A stretch of DNA of 64,000 nucleotides from Dyadobacter sp. 676 (GTDB lineage Bacteria > Bacteroidota > Bacteroidia > Cytophagales > Spirosomataceae), in assembly GCF_040448675.1 (NCBI RefSeq), contig NZ_CP159289.1, positions 62,001-126,000 of the forward strand, in the 5' to 3' direction. Shown here in pieces: positions 37,410-47,838 of the stretch. Within the stretch, counting starts at the first letter, position 1. Each line of letters starts with the position of its first letter. A program made the position numbers and the translations under genes. Under the pieces are notes generated by a model. It did not search any database and had not been told where the DNA came from. It saw only the letters and a program-made list of their open reading frames with translations.

Positions 37410-38030
37410 ATGCAAATACAGGAAATGGATCAGCTCAGATTAAATCACACCAACATCAAAATTGTATACTACACCCACCCACTGTGCCCCGTCAGCTGGC
37501 GTATGCAAAAAGACTGGCAGCAATTCATTTCGGTCTTTGGGCAGTTTCTCAGTTTCAGATTTTGTATGTCGGCACCGGCATTGAATGTCCCCGACGTTTC
37601 GTTGGATAACAACACAAAATTACCGGCTACCAATGCATGCCAGGCGGTCAAGGCGGCCTCGCTCCAATCGCAATGGGCGGCCGACACCTTTCTCGACGCA
37701 CTTCGGAAGGCAGCCATGCAGGACGAACGGGATGTTTCGCAAATGGATGTGCTGGTTGAAATCGCCAGGGAGATCAGCCGCAACCATCGCCAGATTTTCG
37801 ATTTGCAGCGGTTCGGAATGGATCTCAACAGCCGGTACACCCGCCGTGCCATCCAGGACGACCTTCTGAAAATCCGCATCAATAAAGTCGACCGCTTCCC
37901 AACCATTACGTTTACAGTCGACGGGAAAGGCATTAAGGTCACCGGCTACAACTCGTTCGATCAGCTGGCTTCCATATTCAGGAAACTATCGGCACAAAGC
38001 AATAAAGACTCCCGGTCGCCGGTGTATTAA
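37410..38030 (+). CDS. DsbA-like thioredoxin-fold protein (SpxH/FrnE-like) with a single active-site Cys
   Basis: A 206-residue protein whose first strand leads into IVYYTHPLCPVSWRMQKDW, the position of the CxxC redox site. Here it reads Cys26-Pro-Val-Ser, so only one cysteine remains. The helical insert and the C-terminal RFPTITFTVDGKGIKVTGY strand fit the DsbA/SpxH fold. SpxH-type proteins act as adaptors for ClpXP; a redox role with one Cys would be limited. ATG 37410 is chosen because the fold begins there. Confidence 0.75.
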   Translation: MQIQEMDQLRLNHTNIKIVYYTHPLCPVSWRMQKDWQQFISVFGQFLSFRFCMSAPALNVPDVSLDNNTKLPATNACQAVKAASLQSQWAADTFLDALRKAAMQDERDVSQMDVLVEIAREISRNHRQIFDLQRFGMDLNSRYTRRAIQDDLLKIRINKVDRFPTITFTVDGKGIKVTGYNSFDQLASIFRKLSAQSNKDSRSPVY

Positions 38031-38050
38031 TCGCGGTTCTATACAATAGG

Positions 38051-38086
38051 AACGGGCGCAGGAATACCGTGATTCCCGCGCCCGTT
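38051..38086. terminator. Bidirectional terminator hairpin
   Basis: AACGGGCGC (38051-38059) and GGAAT pair with ATTCC and GCGCCCGTT (38078-38086), with one A-C mismatch, between the convergent DsbA-like and susD genes. Confidence 0.7.
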
Positions 38087-38105
38087 GACAAAATTCGCCG
38101 GACGG

Positions 38106-39869
38106 TTATGGTAATGTCGGGTCGAAGGAGCCGCCCCAGTCCTTGTTTTGTTCAAGATTTTTGTTCCTGTCCAGAATGTCCCGCTGGATCGGAAAAAAAT
38201 AGTACTTGCCGGGAACTACATTCACTTTCACACCGGAGCGGGGCACCTGCAACAGGCTGTACCGGAAGTCCGATTCGACGAGTTCGTATCTGTTGGCCTT
38301 TTCCCTGGCCTCGCCGATGGGCATATCCTGTCCGTTTGCCTGCACGGCAATCGCTTCGACACCATGCTTGGTGGTGCCGTCGAGGCGGTCGAGCATCCGC
38401 AGGCGTCGCAGGTCCCAGAAACGATGTCCTTCGAAAGCCAGCTCCACGTTGCGTTCCGCGAGAATCGTTTCGCGCATGGCCGCGGTGGTGTTAGCGGTGA
38501 TGCCGTAATTACCGTCGGCTCCCGGCTCGATGCCCGCGCGCTTCCTGATCTGTTTCAGGATATCGAGCGCCTCGGCCATTTTACCGGTCTCATTGGCCGC
38601 TTCCGCATAATTCAGCATTACTTCGGCGAAACGCATCACGACGAAATCCACATCGTACTGCTGTACTTCGGCCTGGGCGAGTTTCAAAAGACTGTTTTTC
38701 AGGATAAAAAAGCCGGTATAACGGTCCAGATTGGTGGAGTTTACTCCCGCCTTCGGATTGACGCCGAAATCGTCCAGCTCATGGGCCACGCCCAAAGCTG
38801 TATACTGCCGTTTTCCGGCTTTTCCCGACACTTCATATACCTTTCCGTTCCAAACGATCGACTTCGCGAAACGCGGATCGCGGTCTTTCCAGAAGCTTTG
38901 CAACAGGGCTTCCTCCGATTTGTAATATTTCCCCGAAGGATCATTGAACATTTTTCCGTCCTTCATCGGATATTCCTTGATAAACTCCCAGGTAGGGACA
39001 GCCGACGCCGGTCCCCGGCTTTCGGAACCCGGCCTGACGCCGTTATCCCAGTTCGCAACTTTATTGGGGTACGAGTTGATTACGGTAAAAACCGACTCCT
39101 TGCCACGCTCCACAAGCGCGACGTTGGAATAATCGTCTACCAGCCCGTATCCCTGCGCTTTCAGGTCATCATACGCCTTTTTATTAGCTTCATAGGCCTG
39201 AGCCCAGTAAGCATTATTGAATGGCCTGGAAGGATTGAACTGCGGAGAAGCCTTCCATAGCAACACCTTCGCTTTGAATGCCAACGCAAAATTCGCGTCG
39301 ATCTTCCCGAAGTCGGCGGAGGTGGTAGCGATCTTCTTCGGCAGCCCGGCAATAGCCTGGTCCACATCCTTGATAATCAGGTCAAAGCATTCGGCAGTCG
39401 AATTGCGGGGGACGGCGAGGTCGTCTTCATAGCGGTCCTGAGGAACGGTAATATACGGAACGCCGCCGTGGTACCTGACCATTTCAAAATAGGTATATGC
39501 CCGCATGAAAAGCGCCTGGGCCGTGATATTGGCCTTTACGGCGTCGGGAAGCCTGCCCTTGTTCACATCCACGATCGCCTGGTTGATCAGCCTGATCCGG
39601 CCATAATTCCAAAGCTTGAACTCCCCGTTGGTGATTGTAATACGGTCCGCGTAAAAATTGATTCCTGCCAGCTGCTGACTGAAAGCATCCGCACCCGTGT
39701 TCCAGTTGCCAAACATCGGATACAGGTTCGCCATGTAGGCATTGGCAAGGTTCGCATCGTTCCATACCAGCTCCGGATTGTAGTTGCTGATGTCCTCCAC
39801 GTCGAGCACATCGTTACAGGACGAGCAAAGCAGCGAAACGCCCAGGAATAGTGATAATATTTTTTTCAT
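38106..39869 (-). CDS. SusD/RagB-family outer-membrane nutrient-binding lipoprotein
   Basis: A 587-residue SusD homologue. The N terminus has a lipoprotein signal with acceptor Cys18 (LLCSSCNDVLDVED). TPR-like helices are recognisable (ANITAQALFMRAYTYFEMVRYHGGVPY) and the C-terminal region holds RKRAGIE and ERNVELAFEGHRFWDLRR, the family hallmark. It caps the SusC channel at the cell surface and binds ligand. It follows susC by 11 bases. No glycoside hydrolase is in the same operon, so the ligand is unknown. Confidence 0.96.
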   Translation of the reverse strand: MKKILSLFLGVSLLCSSCNDVLDVEDISNYNPELVWNDANLANAYMANLYPMFGNWNTGADAFSQQLAGINFYADRITITNGEFKLWNYGRIRLINQAIVDVNKGRLPDAVKANITAQALFMRAYTYFEMVRYHGGVPYITVPQDRYEDDLAVPRNSTAECFDLIIKDVDQAIAGLPKKIATTSADFGKIDANFALAFKAKVLLWKASPQFNPSRPFNNAYWAQAYEANKKAYDDLKAQGYGLVDDYSNVALVERGKESVFTVINSYPNKVANWDNGVRPGSESRGPASAVPTWEFIKEYPMKDGKMFNDPSGKYYKSEEALLQSFWKDRDPRFAKSIVWNGKVYEVSGKAGKRQYTALGVAHELDDFGVNPKAGVNSTNLDRYTGFFILKNSLLKLAQAEVQQYDVDFVVMRFAEVMLNYAEAANETGKMAEALDILKQIRKRAGIEPGADGNYGITANTTAAMRETILAERNVELAFEGHRFWDLRRLRMLDRLDGTTKHGVEAIAVQANGQDMPIGEAREKANRYELVESDFRYSLLQVPRSGVKVNVVPGKYYFFPIQRDILDRNKNLEQNKDWGGSFDPTLP

Positions 39870-39880
39870 TTCTTTTCAGC

Positions 39881-42800
39881 TTAAAATTTAAGATCGAGGC
39901 CAACGGTGAAGGTTTTCATGATCGGGAACGAATCGTAGTTCTTTTGCTCGGGGTCATGAAACTCTTTCACTTTCGAAATCGCGAACAGGTTGGTCCCGTT
40001 AGCGTACACCTGAAGACTGCTCAGCCTGAACAGCGACGCCCACTTTTTGGGCAGGTTATAGGCGATGTTGAGGTTTTTCAACCGCAGGTACGCCCCATTG
40101 CGGATCCAGAAAGAGGTCGCTCCCGTGCCTGATTCGTACCAGTTCTGACCGATAGGCCGCGGGTATTTTGCATCGGGGTTTTCAGGTGTCCATACGTCGT
40201 CCGCCCAGATCGGATAATACGGCCTGACGGTGCCCCCGTGTTGCCGCATCCCTTCGCCTTCCTGGTTGCTGATAATGCGGTCGTATGCCCCAACGCCCTG
40301 AAAGTGCGAATTAATGGCCAGCCCCCTCCACGAAACATTCAGCCCGAAACCGAAATTGATCCGCGGGGTTGCGTTGGTAGAAAGTACCTGGAAGTCATTT
40401 CCGTCTATCTTTCCGTCCGGTCCGGGCGCATAGCCGTCCCCGCGCACGTCTTCAAAATACAGCCCGCCCAGATAGGGGTTGCGTCCGTATTGCTTCAATC
40501 CGGAGGCGAGCAACGCGTCGAGCTGGTCCTGTGTGCGCACCATTCCCAGCGTTTTCAAACCGATAATGCGGTTGGCTGGCTGGCCTATCTTGCTCTCGAA
40601 ATGGCGGTTTCCGCCCGGCTGGTACGCGGCCGACTCGTCGAGTACATCCCAGCGGTCCTTGGAATAGCCGATGTTGGCATTAATGGAATAATTCACCTGG
40701 TTATCGAACGCCTTGTCGCGCCATTCTGCGAACAATTCGCCACCCCGCCATGACCGTGCGGCATAGTTTTCAGGTGCCAGGCTCTGCCCGTAGTTGTCGG
40801 GCAGCGTCACTACCCGTGAGCCCAGGATATTGGTTTCTTTCTTGAGAAACAGGTCCAGGGTTCCGTAAAGACGGTTTTTCAGGAAACCAAAATCAAGGCC
40901 CACATTGTAAGTAGCGGAGGTGGCCCAGGTCAGGTTGGGATTGGGTGTGGCGCCGGGTGCAATGCTCTGGTACAACTTATCTCCGAAAATATAGCTTCCT
41001 GCATTCTGGTATCGGTAGCTGTACGAGAACGGCCTGATCTTTTCGTTGTTCACGTCGAGATCGTTACCGGTCGTCCCATAGGAAAGCCGCAATTTGAGGT
41101 CGTCGAGAAATGAAGTGCTGTTTTTCATAAACTGCTCTTCCGAAATACGCCATGCAGCCGACACCGACGGGAAAAATCCCCAGCGCTTTCCTTTCGGAAA
41201 CAAGGTATTGCCGTCATAGCGGAATGAAAACTCGGCAATGTACCGGCTGTCGTAATTGTAGTTGAACCGGCCGATCCAGGACCTCCTCGCACCGATTTCC
41301 TCACCGGCGCTGCCATTCCGTCGCTGGGTGTCCGTGGAGTAAACAAATGCCTGATCGTAAGACGTGAGGGGTTCTTCCAGCTGCGCCATTGCCGAGTATT
41401 GACCGTTCTGCGCCTGCTCGAACACCACGAGGCCGTCGACGCCGTGCTTGCCGAATGTGCGGTTGTAATTCAGGAACCAGTCGAACTGGTAGCTCCATCC
41501 CGTGGAAATACTGTAGTTCAGGAATGGCTGGTTCTGGCTGAACGTAAAAATGTTGATCTTGCTCTCGTCGGGCGGGCCCGGAATAAACCGGTTTCCGTTC
41601 GGGTCCGCCTGGTTAAACACGTAGTTTTTCTGGAAGGTCATGTATTTCTTCCGCATGAAATCCTCGGCAATGTAGTTGCCGATCAGCTTCGTCGACAATC
41701 CCGGAACGAGCTTGTCGAGCTTGATGTCCAGTGTAAGAATCGAATTCAGGTTCCGGTTGCGCGTTTTGATATAGCGGTCGCCGATCACCTGGTCGATTAC
41801 GCTCCACGCCTGCCAGCTTCCCATTGGCGTTTGTACCGGATACGCCGTGGGATAATTGGCCGGAGTGCCGTCTGCCTCGGTATAAAACGGGTACAATTTA
41901 GGCCAGTTGAAGGTAACACGGTACAGGTCCGACACATCGAAGTCGTCATCGCCCGTAAACGGCCAGTAAAAACGGTCGAAATTCTGTTGGTAAGCCGCGA
42001 TATTGAGCCCTACCTTCACCGCTTCGTTGATTTCCGCCGTGACATTCGTGCGCAGATTGAATTTGCTGTTTTCAAGGCTCTTATAGGAGCCTTCCTCTCC
42101 GCGGTAGCTTAGCAGCGAATAGTAGGTGATTTTCTTGTCGCCTCCTGTCACGCTGAGCGAATGCCGGTGGCTGTAAGGGTTTTGCCAGATGAAGTCGTGG
42201 ACATTGTAGCGTTTGTCCTTAAAATAATCAAACTCCCGCTGACCGTTGGGAATGGGTGTCCCGTTGAACTCCGCTACTCTGTTCTGATAGATCAGCTCAT
42301 CCTCCGCGGTGGTAAGGTCGGAAAGAAGCGTTTGCGTCGGCCGGTTGGTCGAATAATTGGATTGCAGGTTAAAGGTTGGCTTCTGTTGCGTACCGGTTTT
42401 GGTAGTGACCATCACAACGCCATTGCCTGCCCGCGAACCGTAGATAGAGGCTGTGGCGGCGTCTTTCAGGAAGTTCATCTGGTCGATCTCGTTGGCTTCC
42501 AGCACATCGAAAGCCTCCTTGTCGCGTACGATCCCGTCGATCACATACAGCGGATCGCCGAAGCTCCCCCGCATGCGGATCGACGATGAAGCGCCCGACA
42601 GCCCGGAGGTATTCGTGACGTTAACCCCCGGCGCCCTACCGGCAAGCGTGTTGGAAAGGTTCGAGGCCGACTGGTTGTTCAGCTCCACCGAATTTACCGA
42701 TGTGATCGCACCGGTCAGGTTTACTTTTTTCTGGGCACCGTACCCCACTACTACGAGTTCTTCCAATCCACGCACATCCGGGGTCATTGTAATATCGATG

Positions 42801-43459
42801 GCCGACCGGCTGCCCACCGTAACTTCCTGGGTTACAAAACCTACAAAGCTGAATACAAGGATCGCGTCCTTGTCGGGCACCGACAGCTCCCAGTTCCCCT
42901 TGATATCGCTTGAAGTACCCTGGCTCGATCCCTTCAACAGTATGCTCACTCCGGGCAATGCGTCGCCCTTGTCGTCGGTTACCTTACCGGTGATCCTGAG
43001 CTCTGCGCTGATATCCCGGACCAGCGAAACCGGCTGTGGCCCCGCAGCTTTTTTAGGCGGATTTTCGGCCAGCTTTCTTACGGCGACGGTCTTATCAACA
43101 ATCTTGTAAGCCAGCGGCAGCCCGGCGAAACACTGCTTCAACGTTTCCTCGATCGACGCGTTTTTCATATTCAGGCTGACTTTCAGACCGCGTACGTCTT
43201 CGCTGTCGTAAAAAAATACATGACCGCTCTGCTTTTCGATAATTCCGAAAACGTATTCGATAGGCGCGTTTCTTTCGGAAATCGTGATAGGCTGCGCGAA
43301 GCCGGCCGCCTGAACGCGTACCAGGAAGGCAGTCAGCAGGACGGTCATTAGTTTCAGGCGCATAATAATCTGGTGCTTGGACAGGGTTGGAACGCTGGCC
43401 AATCGCCCGGCATTCCCCCGTGCACAGGGCACAGGCTTCCCTTTGGAATGAAAATTCAT
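39881..43459 (-). CDS. SusC/RagA-family TonB-dependent transporter with STN domain
   Basis: A 1192-residue outer-membrane transporter from ATG 43459. It has the long Bacteroidota-type leader MNFHSKGKPVPCARG, a signal sequence, an STN domain (about 58-127, ISERNAPIEYVFGIIEKQSG), a CarboxypepD-like domain (ITGKVTDDKGDALPGVSILLKG), the TonB-type box ELVVVGYGAQKK, a plug with GDPLYVIDG and YGSRAGNGVVMVTT, and a beta barrel ending in VGLDLKF. The STN domain indicates signalling to FecR, encoded upstream. It imports an unknown ligand with TonB energy. Confidence 0.96.
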   Translation of the reverse strand: MNFHSKGKPVPCARGNAGRLASVPTLSKHQIIMRLKLMTVLLTAFLVRVQAAGFAQPITISERNAPIEYVFGIIEKQSGHVFFYDSEDVRGLKVSLNMKNASIEETLKQCFAGLPLAYKIVDKTVAVRKLAENPPKKAAGPQPVSLVRDISAELRITGKVTDDKGDALPGVSILLKGSSQGTSSDIKGNWELSVPDKDAILVFSFVGFVTQEVTVGSRSAIDITMTPDVRGLEELVVVGYGAQKKVNLTGAITSVNSVELNNQSASNLSNTLAGRAPGVNVTNTSGLSGASSSIRMRGSFGDPLYVIDGIVRDKEAFDVLEANEIDQMNFLKDAATASIYGSRAGNGVVMVTTKTGTQQKPTFNLQSNYSTNRPTQTLLSDLTTAEDELIYQNRVAEFNGTPIPNGQREFDYFKDKRYNVHDFIWQNPYSHRHSLSVTGGDKKITYYSLLSYRGEEGSYKSLENSKFNLRTNVTAEINEAVKVGLNIAAYQQNFDRFYWPFTGDDDFDVSDLYRVTFNWPKLYPFYTEADGTPANYPTAYPVQTPMGSWQAWSVIDQVIGDRYIKTRNRNLNSILTLDIKLDKLVPGLSTKLIGNYIAEDFMRKKYMTFQKNYVFNQADPNGNRFIPGPPDESKINIFTFSQNQPFLNYSISTGWSYQFDWFLNYNRTFGKHGVDGLVVFEQAQNGQYSAMAQLEEPLTSYDQAFVYSTDTQRRNGSAGEEIGARRSWIGRFNYNYDSRYIAEFSFRYDGNTLFPKGKRWGFFPSVSAAWRISEEQFMKNSTSFLDDLKLRLSYGTTGNDLDVNNEKIRPFSYSYRYQNAGSYIFGDKLYQSIAPGATPNPNLTWATSATYNVGLDFGFLKNRLYGTLDLFLKKETNILGSRVVTLPDNYGQSLAPENYAARSWRGGELFAEWRDKAFDNQVNYSINANIGYSKDRWDVLDESAAYQPGGNRHFESKIGQPANRIIGLKTLGMVRTQDQLDALLASGLKQYGRNPYLGGLYFEDVRGDGYAPGPDGKIDGNDFQVLSTNATPRINFGFGLNVSWRGLAINSHFQGVGAYDRIISNQEGEGMRQHGGTVRPYYPIWADDVWTPENPDAKYPRPIGQNWYESGTGATSFWIRNGAYLRLKNLNIAYNLPKKWASLFRLSSLQVYANGTNLFAISKVKEFHDPEQKNYDSFPIMKTFTVGLDLKF

Positions 43460-43649
43460 TACATTTACAAGGTTTGGGTTAAGAAAGATGTACAATTTTG
43501 GTGCGGCTATGCCGTACGATCCAGCCTGAATCCGCCGTAGATGTGGTTCCAGCACATCTGCGGTTTTTTCTGCTGCCCGGCACGATGTTTCATGGGCTAC
43601 GTAAAAATAGAGTCATAGGGAATGTTAGGTTTAGTGAAAACTGATTTAA

Positions 43650-44840
43650 TTAAAGGCCTTTTTCCGTCGGCAGCACCACGATCTTTCCTTTGAAAGCCTG
43701 AGACGCGCTACTTTCCATGCGAAAATTCACTCCTGCAAACTTCAATATTTCGAGGATTGCGGACGCGTTGGTATTCCGGCGCAGCTTGCCTGAAAAACGC
43801 TTTTCCGGAATTCCCTGCGGGTAATCGACCTCTACATTATACCATCGGCCAATGTCCCGCATGATAGCTGCGAGTGATGTTTCACGAAACTGAAAAAAGC
43901 CATTTTTCCAGGCCACCGCCTCGTCCGCATCGACCGTTCGCTTGCGCAGCCCGCCTTCACCGGAAGCGGCCTGCTCGCCCGGCATCAGGTGAAGGCTTTC
44001 CTCCGCTCCGTGGCTGACGCTTACAGCCCCTTCGAGCAGGGTCGTCCGTATCTCGGGCTCATCCGCATAGGCACTAACATTGAAATGCGTGCCGGTAACC
44101 ACGACCTTCTGCCTGCCGTCCACATCCACCACGAAAGGCTTATTCCGCTCTTTTTGTATTTCAAAATAACATTCGCCCTTTATGCTTACCCGGCGTTCAT
44201 TACCTGTAAATACATTGGGAAAAGTGATCGACGACTTCGCATTGAGCCAAACCCGGCTGCCGTCCGGCAAAACAATGCTGTACTGGCCGCCCGCCGGCGT
44301 GTCGATCGTGTTCATCCCCACCGCTGCCATAGCGGTACCCGTTACCTTGTAGGCAAGCTCGCCGTCCCTGTTCTTGGTAATAACTGCATTTCCCTGGCTG
44401 GCGATCTGCCCTTTGCCTGCACTGTCGAGCAGAATAGTCGAGCCATCGGCCAGCGTAAGAACGGCCCGGTCGCTTCCCGGTGAAAAATCGGTCGGCACCG
44501 CGATTGGTTTAGGCGGCATGGCGCTCCGTTTCAGATAATAAGCGGCCCCGGCCATTACCAACAGCACCACAGACGCCGCCGCAATCAATCGCGACCATGG
44601 AAACCCGAGGCGCAGGCCAGCATCATCATGGTCGCCTGCAATGCGTCGCAGGATATTTCTCTCCATTTCCCCACCTAATGCGGCCCGGTCTTCGCCGGAA
44701 TACTGGTCGAGAATATCGTCCCGGTTTTCCTGCCGATCGTAAAGTTCGTCCAGAAAAGTCTTCTCCTTTTTGCTGGCGTAACCCCGCAGATACCTCCGCA
44801 CCATGCGCAGGAAGTCCTTCTTTCCGTCAAAAGTTTCCAT
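43650..44840 (-). CDS. FecR-family anti-sigma factor
   Basis: A 396-residue inner-membrane regulator: cytoplasmic N-terminal region, one helix at about 84-104 (LIAAASVVLLVMAGAAYYL), a FecR domain (DTPAGGQYSIVLPDGSRVWL to VVVTGTHFNVSAY) and a C-terminal DUF4974 domain (FRETSLAAIMRDIGRWYNVEV). It relays a signal from the STN domain of the SusC protein to the ECF sigma factor. It lies between the sigma and susC genes, the standard arrangement. Confidence 0.95.
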   Translation of the reverse strand: METFDGKKDFLRMVRRYLRGYASKKEKTFLDELYDRQENRDDILDQYSGEDRAALGGEMERNILRRIAGDHDDAGLRLGFPWSRLIAAASVVLLVMAGAAYYLKRSAMPPKPIAVPTDFSPGSDRAVLTLADGSTILLDSAGKGQIASQGNAVITKNRDGELAYKVTGTAMAAVGMNTIDTPAGGQYSIVLPDGSRVWLNAKSSITFPNVFTGNERRVSIKGECYFEIQKERNKPFVVDVDGRQKVVVTGTHFNVSAYADEPEIRTTLLEGAVSVSHGAEESLHLMPGEQAASGEGGLRKRTVDADEAVAWKNGFFQFRETSLAAIMRDIGRWYNVEVDYPQGIPEKRFSGKLRRNTNASAILEILKFAGVNFRMESSASQAFKGKIVVLPTEKGL

Positions 44841-44968
44841 TCGTTAACCGGAACGACGGTTAAATAGCCGTTCCGCATACATGTACCGAAGCACCGTGCG
44901 AACTCCCAAACGGTTTCAGGATTTTTCAGTTTTTTTTTAAAACCCGATACAAAACCCGGAAATAGCGG

Positions 44969-45553
44969 CTATTGAAAGAAAATTGAAAAGACAATCAAGT
45001 CGATGCACAGAATTTTATCGAACTTGCTCCTGAGCTCGGTCGTCGCATTATTGAGTTGATTCTGGACCGTTTTCCGGCTGATATCGAGCTGATCGGCGAT
45101 TTCGGCGGTCGACCTGCCCTCGAAGCAATGCAGGAGAAAAATTTCCCGGCGTTTTTCGGGAAGGGCCTCGATCCAAAGGGCGAGGAGCCTATGCACTTCT
45201 TCTTCCAGCACCACCTCATCGGCGCTTCCTATGGCGGCCAGGTTGGCCTCGAATGCCGCGAGCAAATGTGCATTGCGTCCTTCGCGTGCCGTTTGCTTGA
45301 ACACCTGGAAGCGGATGGCAGTGTGCAGGTAGGCCTGTACGTTGGACACCTCCACTAGTCCTCTTCTTTCCCACAGATCGATAAAAATATTCTGCACCAT
45401 ATCCTGCGATAAAGCCTTGCATTGCAGCCTTTTATAGGCTGCATTGAACATACTCTGCCAATGACGCCGATATAGCGCGGTAAAGGCCCTCTGATCGCCC
45501 GTCTTGATGAGCCCGAAAAGCTCCTGATCACAAAATTGATCGTTATCGTGCAT
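44969..45553 (-). CDS. ECF sigma-70 factor of the SusC/FecR module
   Basis: A 194-residue sigma factor with region 2 (DQRAFTALYRRHWQSMFNAA; QDMVQNIFIDLWERR) and region 4 (LPEKRREIFLLHCFEGRSTAEIADQLDISRKTVQNQL). It belongs to the Bacteroidota ECF group paired with FecR. It should drive transcription of the downstream susCD genes when FecR is signalled. Confidence 0.95.
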   Translation of the reverse strand: MHDNDQFCDQELFGLIKTGDQRAFTALYRRHWQSMFNAAYKRLQCKALSQDMVQNIFIDLWERRGLVEVSNVQAYLHTAIRFQVFKQTAREGRNAHLLAAFEANLAAIGSADEVVLEEEVHRLLALWIEALPEKRREIFLLHCFEGRSTAEIADQLDISRKTVQNQLNNATTELRSKFDKILCIDLIVFSIFFQ

Positions 45554-45860
45554 ATTAAAATATCGTGAGAAACGAATTTAGGAATTTCCCGGCTTGCGGT
45601 GAAATTGTGTGTGCACGAAAACGCATATTTTTACACGACTGCTCGTATAGCGGTTAATAAGTCGGCACGGCCCCGCGAAGGAAATTTGAACGGTGGAAGA
45701 TATACGATACGCGTACTCCAGCCTGTTTGCGAACCAAATAAAAATGCCGGCCGCAGATGCGGACCGGACATAAAAAGCGAGGTTTTAGAATGGGAAGACA
45801 AAAAATGGCGAGCGCGGTGCGATGCCCGGCTACTCTCCACCGTGCCGGCACCGCTTGCTT
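45554..45860. other. Intergenic region with terminator and sigma-gene promoter
   Basis: A 307-base gap between the PepSY gene and the sigma gene, both on the minus strand. It holds a minus-strand hairpin terminator at 45747-45767 and, closer to the sigma gene, its promoter. Nothing else is visible. Confidence 0.5.
45747..45767 (-). terminator. Terminator of the PepSY operon
   Basis: Read on the minus strand, CCGG-T-CCGCA pairs with TGCGG-CCGG and is followed by CATTTTTATTT, a T-rich tail. It lies about 95 bases after the PepSY stop codon. Confidence 0.6.
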
Positions 45861-47544
45861 TTAGTCTTTCAATACGCCTGTTCTCAATAGCTTGCCATTC
45901 TCCTTTTGCAATGAAAGGATTTTAAATGGCTTTGCTTCCGCATTTACTTTTGTGTACGCGTATGCGCACGAGCCGGCCAGGATTAAAAATAGCGCGTCAA
46001 CGAAGAAAATGTCGAGACCTCCCTGCTGCCAGGTGTTCCACATCCAAAGGCCCGTCGACATTCCGTTCGCGATGGGCACACCCAGGCACAGGACCGCCGA
46101 AAGCACTAATGCGTGCCGGTTCATTTTCGGCAAATTGCGGAGGGCCATGAAGTAAACGGCTACCGCGAGCCAGCTGTAAAAATAGGTTTTGTAAATCACA
46201 GCCTGGTCTACATGATCGAGCATTTTTACCATGACGAATGCAAATGCCGTTACGGGAAGCATACTCAGGCAGGCGGCCAGGAAAAAGTTGGTTGCCCAGA
46301 AATTAAACCTGCGCTTGCGGATTTCCGTAGCGGCCTTGTCGCGTGCCACGAGCCAGATCATAATGCCTGAAATAATGACTGCACAGCCTGTCAATCCCAG
46401 CAAAAAAGAAGACGATCCGCAGCGGTTTGCCGCCGAAATCGCCGAAATGCAGGTGGTAGACAAGGCTTTTAACCTTGTCGATATAATTGCCGCCGTCGTT
46501 CGGCGACTTTTGTTCGAGCACCTTGCCATCTGCAATATTTACCGTTAAATATCCTGATCCTGCGAAATTGGCCTTCGGATCGGGTTTGGCTTCGAGGCTT
46601 ACCTGCATGCTTTCGTCCATATAATTGCGGATATAAATGCGCGATATCTGCGCATCCTTCCACTCCTCCTGCCACTTGGCTACAAATGCATCCATATCGA
46701 AGCTGCCGCTCATGGGCTTGTAGGTGTAATCCACCTTCACCGTTTTGTTGTATTGCAGGCTTTCGAACAACTTCTCGCTATCGCCGTTATAGAGCAGGTG
46801 TGCGAAAGGCGTAAGCAGCACAAAGTTCACGATCAGGACAACGCCGGTTACGGCAAACACCAGCTGAAACGGAAAGCCGATCACGCCCAGCACGGTATGC
46901 ATGTCCGTCCAGACTGTCTTCCATTTGCTCATTGGCCTGAAAAGGAAGAAATTGGATTTGATTTTGTCCCAATGAAGAAGTAAGCCGGTAATCAGCGCGA
47001 ACAGGAATAGAAAAGCCACGATACCCGCCACCAGGTAGCCGAACGGCGTACCGATATTGATCCCGATCTGATTCATCTGCGCCAGGAAATGCAGGCGGTA
47101 CAGAAACTCGGCCATATCGTAGCTATCCGAATAGTCGCCGGCTTTTTTGTCGGCGAAATGATAGCGGAAATAAGCCGAATCATCGTCTCCCCTTCGCCCT
47201 CTTCCGCGTCTTCTCTCCTCTTTTCGGGGCTTCGGTTTCGGCTTGCTGACGGTCGTATCCTGAGAGGTGGTCATATCCACGTAAGCTCCCTGGCCCTGGC
47301 GCAGCAGGTAAAAATTGAAATTCCGGCCACGAAGATCATACCGTTGCGAAAGCGAATCGAGGAGATGGTTGTACGGCGGCGCAAATTTGTGCCCCGTTTC
47401 CGATCTGCCTTTCTGCCAGGCGGCAATATCATCCTTGAAAAAAGAAAAGGACCCTGCGAAGAAGATCACATACAGCAAAGCCGCAATGAAGATGCCGCTG
47501 ATCGTGTGGGTGTGAAAATAGATGTTATATTTCCTGGGATCCAT
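45861..47544 (-). pseudogene. PepSY-domain iron-regulated membrane protein (frameshifted)
   Basis: The N-terminal 420 codons from ATG 47544 (MDPRKYNIYFHTHTISGIF) and the C-terminal part are in different frames. Removing one A from the six-A run at 46402-46407 joins them through IVFFLLGLTGCAVIISGI and gives 560 residues. The protein has the PepSY_TM layout: four to five helices, large periplasmic PepSY regions and histidines in YRLHFLAQ, WTDMHTVLG and LVYHLHFGDFGG, likely heme or metal ligands. Such proteins reduce ferric chelates or aid siderophore release at the inner membrane. It begins 2 bases after the DUF3649-like gene. Confidence 0.87.
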
Positions 47545-47546
47545 GG

Positions 47547-47834
47547 TTAAGGGTTGAATTTCAATAAATAAGGCATTGCTAAAACGATCGTAAGCAGGAA
47601 GTAAAGCCCCCACACGCGCCACACGTTCGGGGCGATAAACGCATACAGGAGCAGGCACGCCCACAGGATGTAACCCGTAAAACAGGCCGTGATAATGACA
47701 TTTTCCCTGGGCAGGAACGCGGTGAAAAATAAATGGAGGCTCATCGTAACGGCATAGCCGCCCACGGTTCCAGCCAGGATCTTGCTCAGTCGCAGCCAGG
47801 GTGATCGGGTGAGGTATTTTTTGTTGGCAGGCAT
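47547..47834 (-). CDS. Small membrane protein, DUF3649-like, iron-uptake associated
   Basis: A 95-residue protein with three predicted helices (AGTVGGYAVTMSLHLFF, VIITACFTGYILWACLLLYAF, VWGLYFLLTIVLAMPYLL). By size, topology and its place immediately upstream of the PepSY gene it matches the DUF3649 proteins found with PepSY and DUF3325 genes. Its biochemical role is unknown. Confidence 0.75.
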   Translation of the reverse strand: MPANKKYLTRSPWLRLSKILAGTVGGYAVTMSLHLFFTAFLPRENVIITACFTGYILWACLLLYAFIAPNVWRVWGLYFLLTIVLAMPYLLKFNP

Positions 47835-47838
47835 AATA

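Noticed and set aside
38148..39260. 370-codon plus-strand frame
   Set aside because: Antisense to susD, which is full length and conserved.
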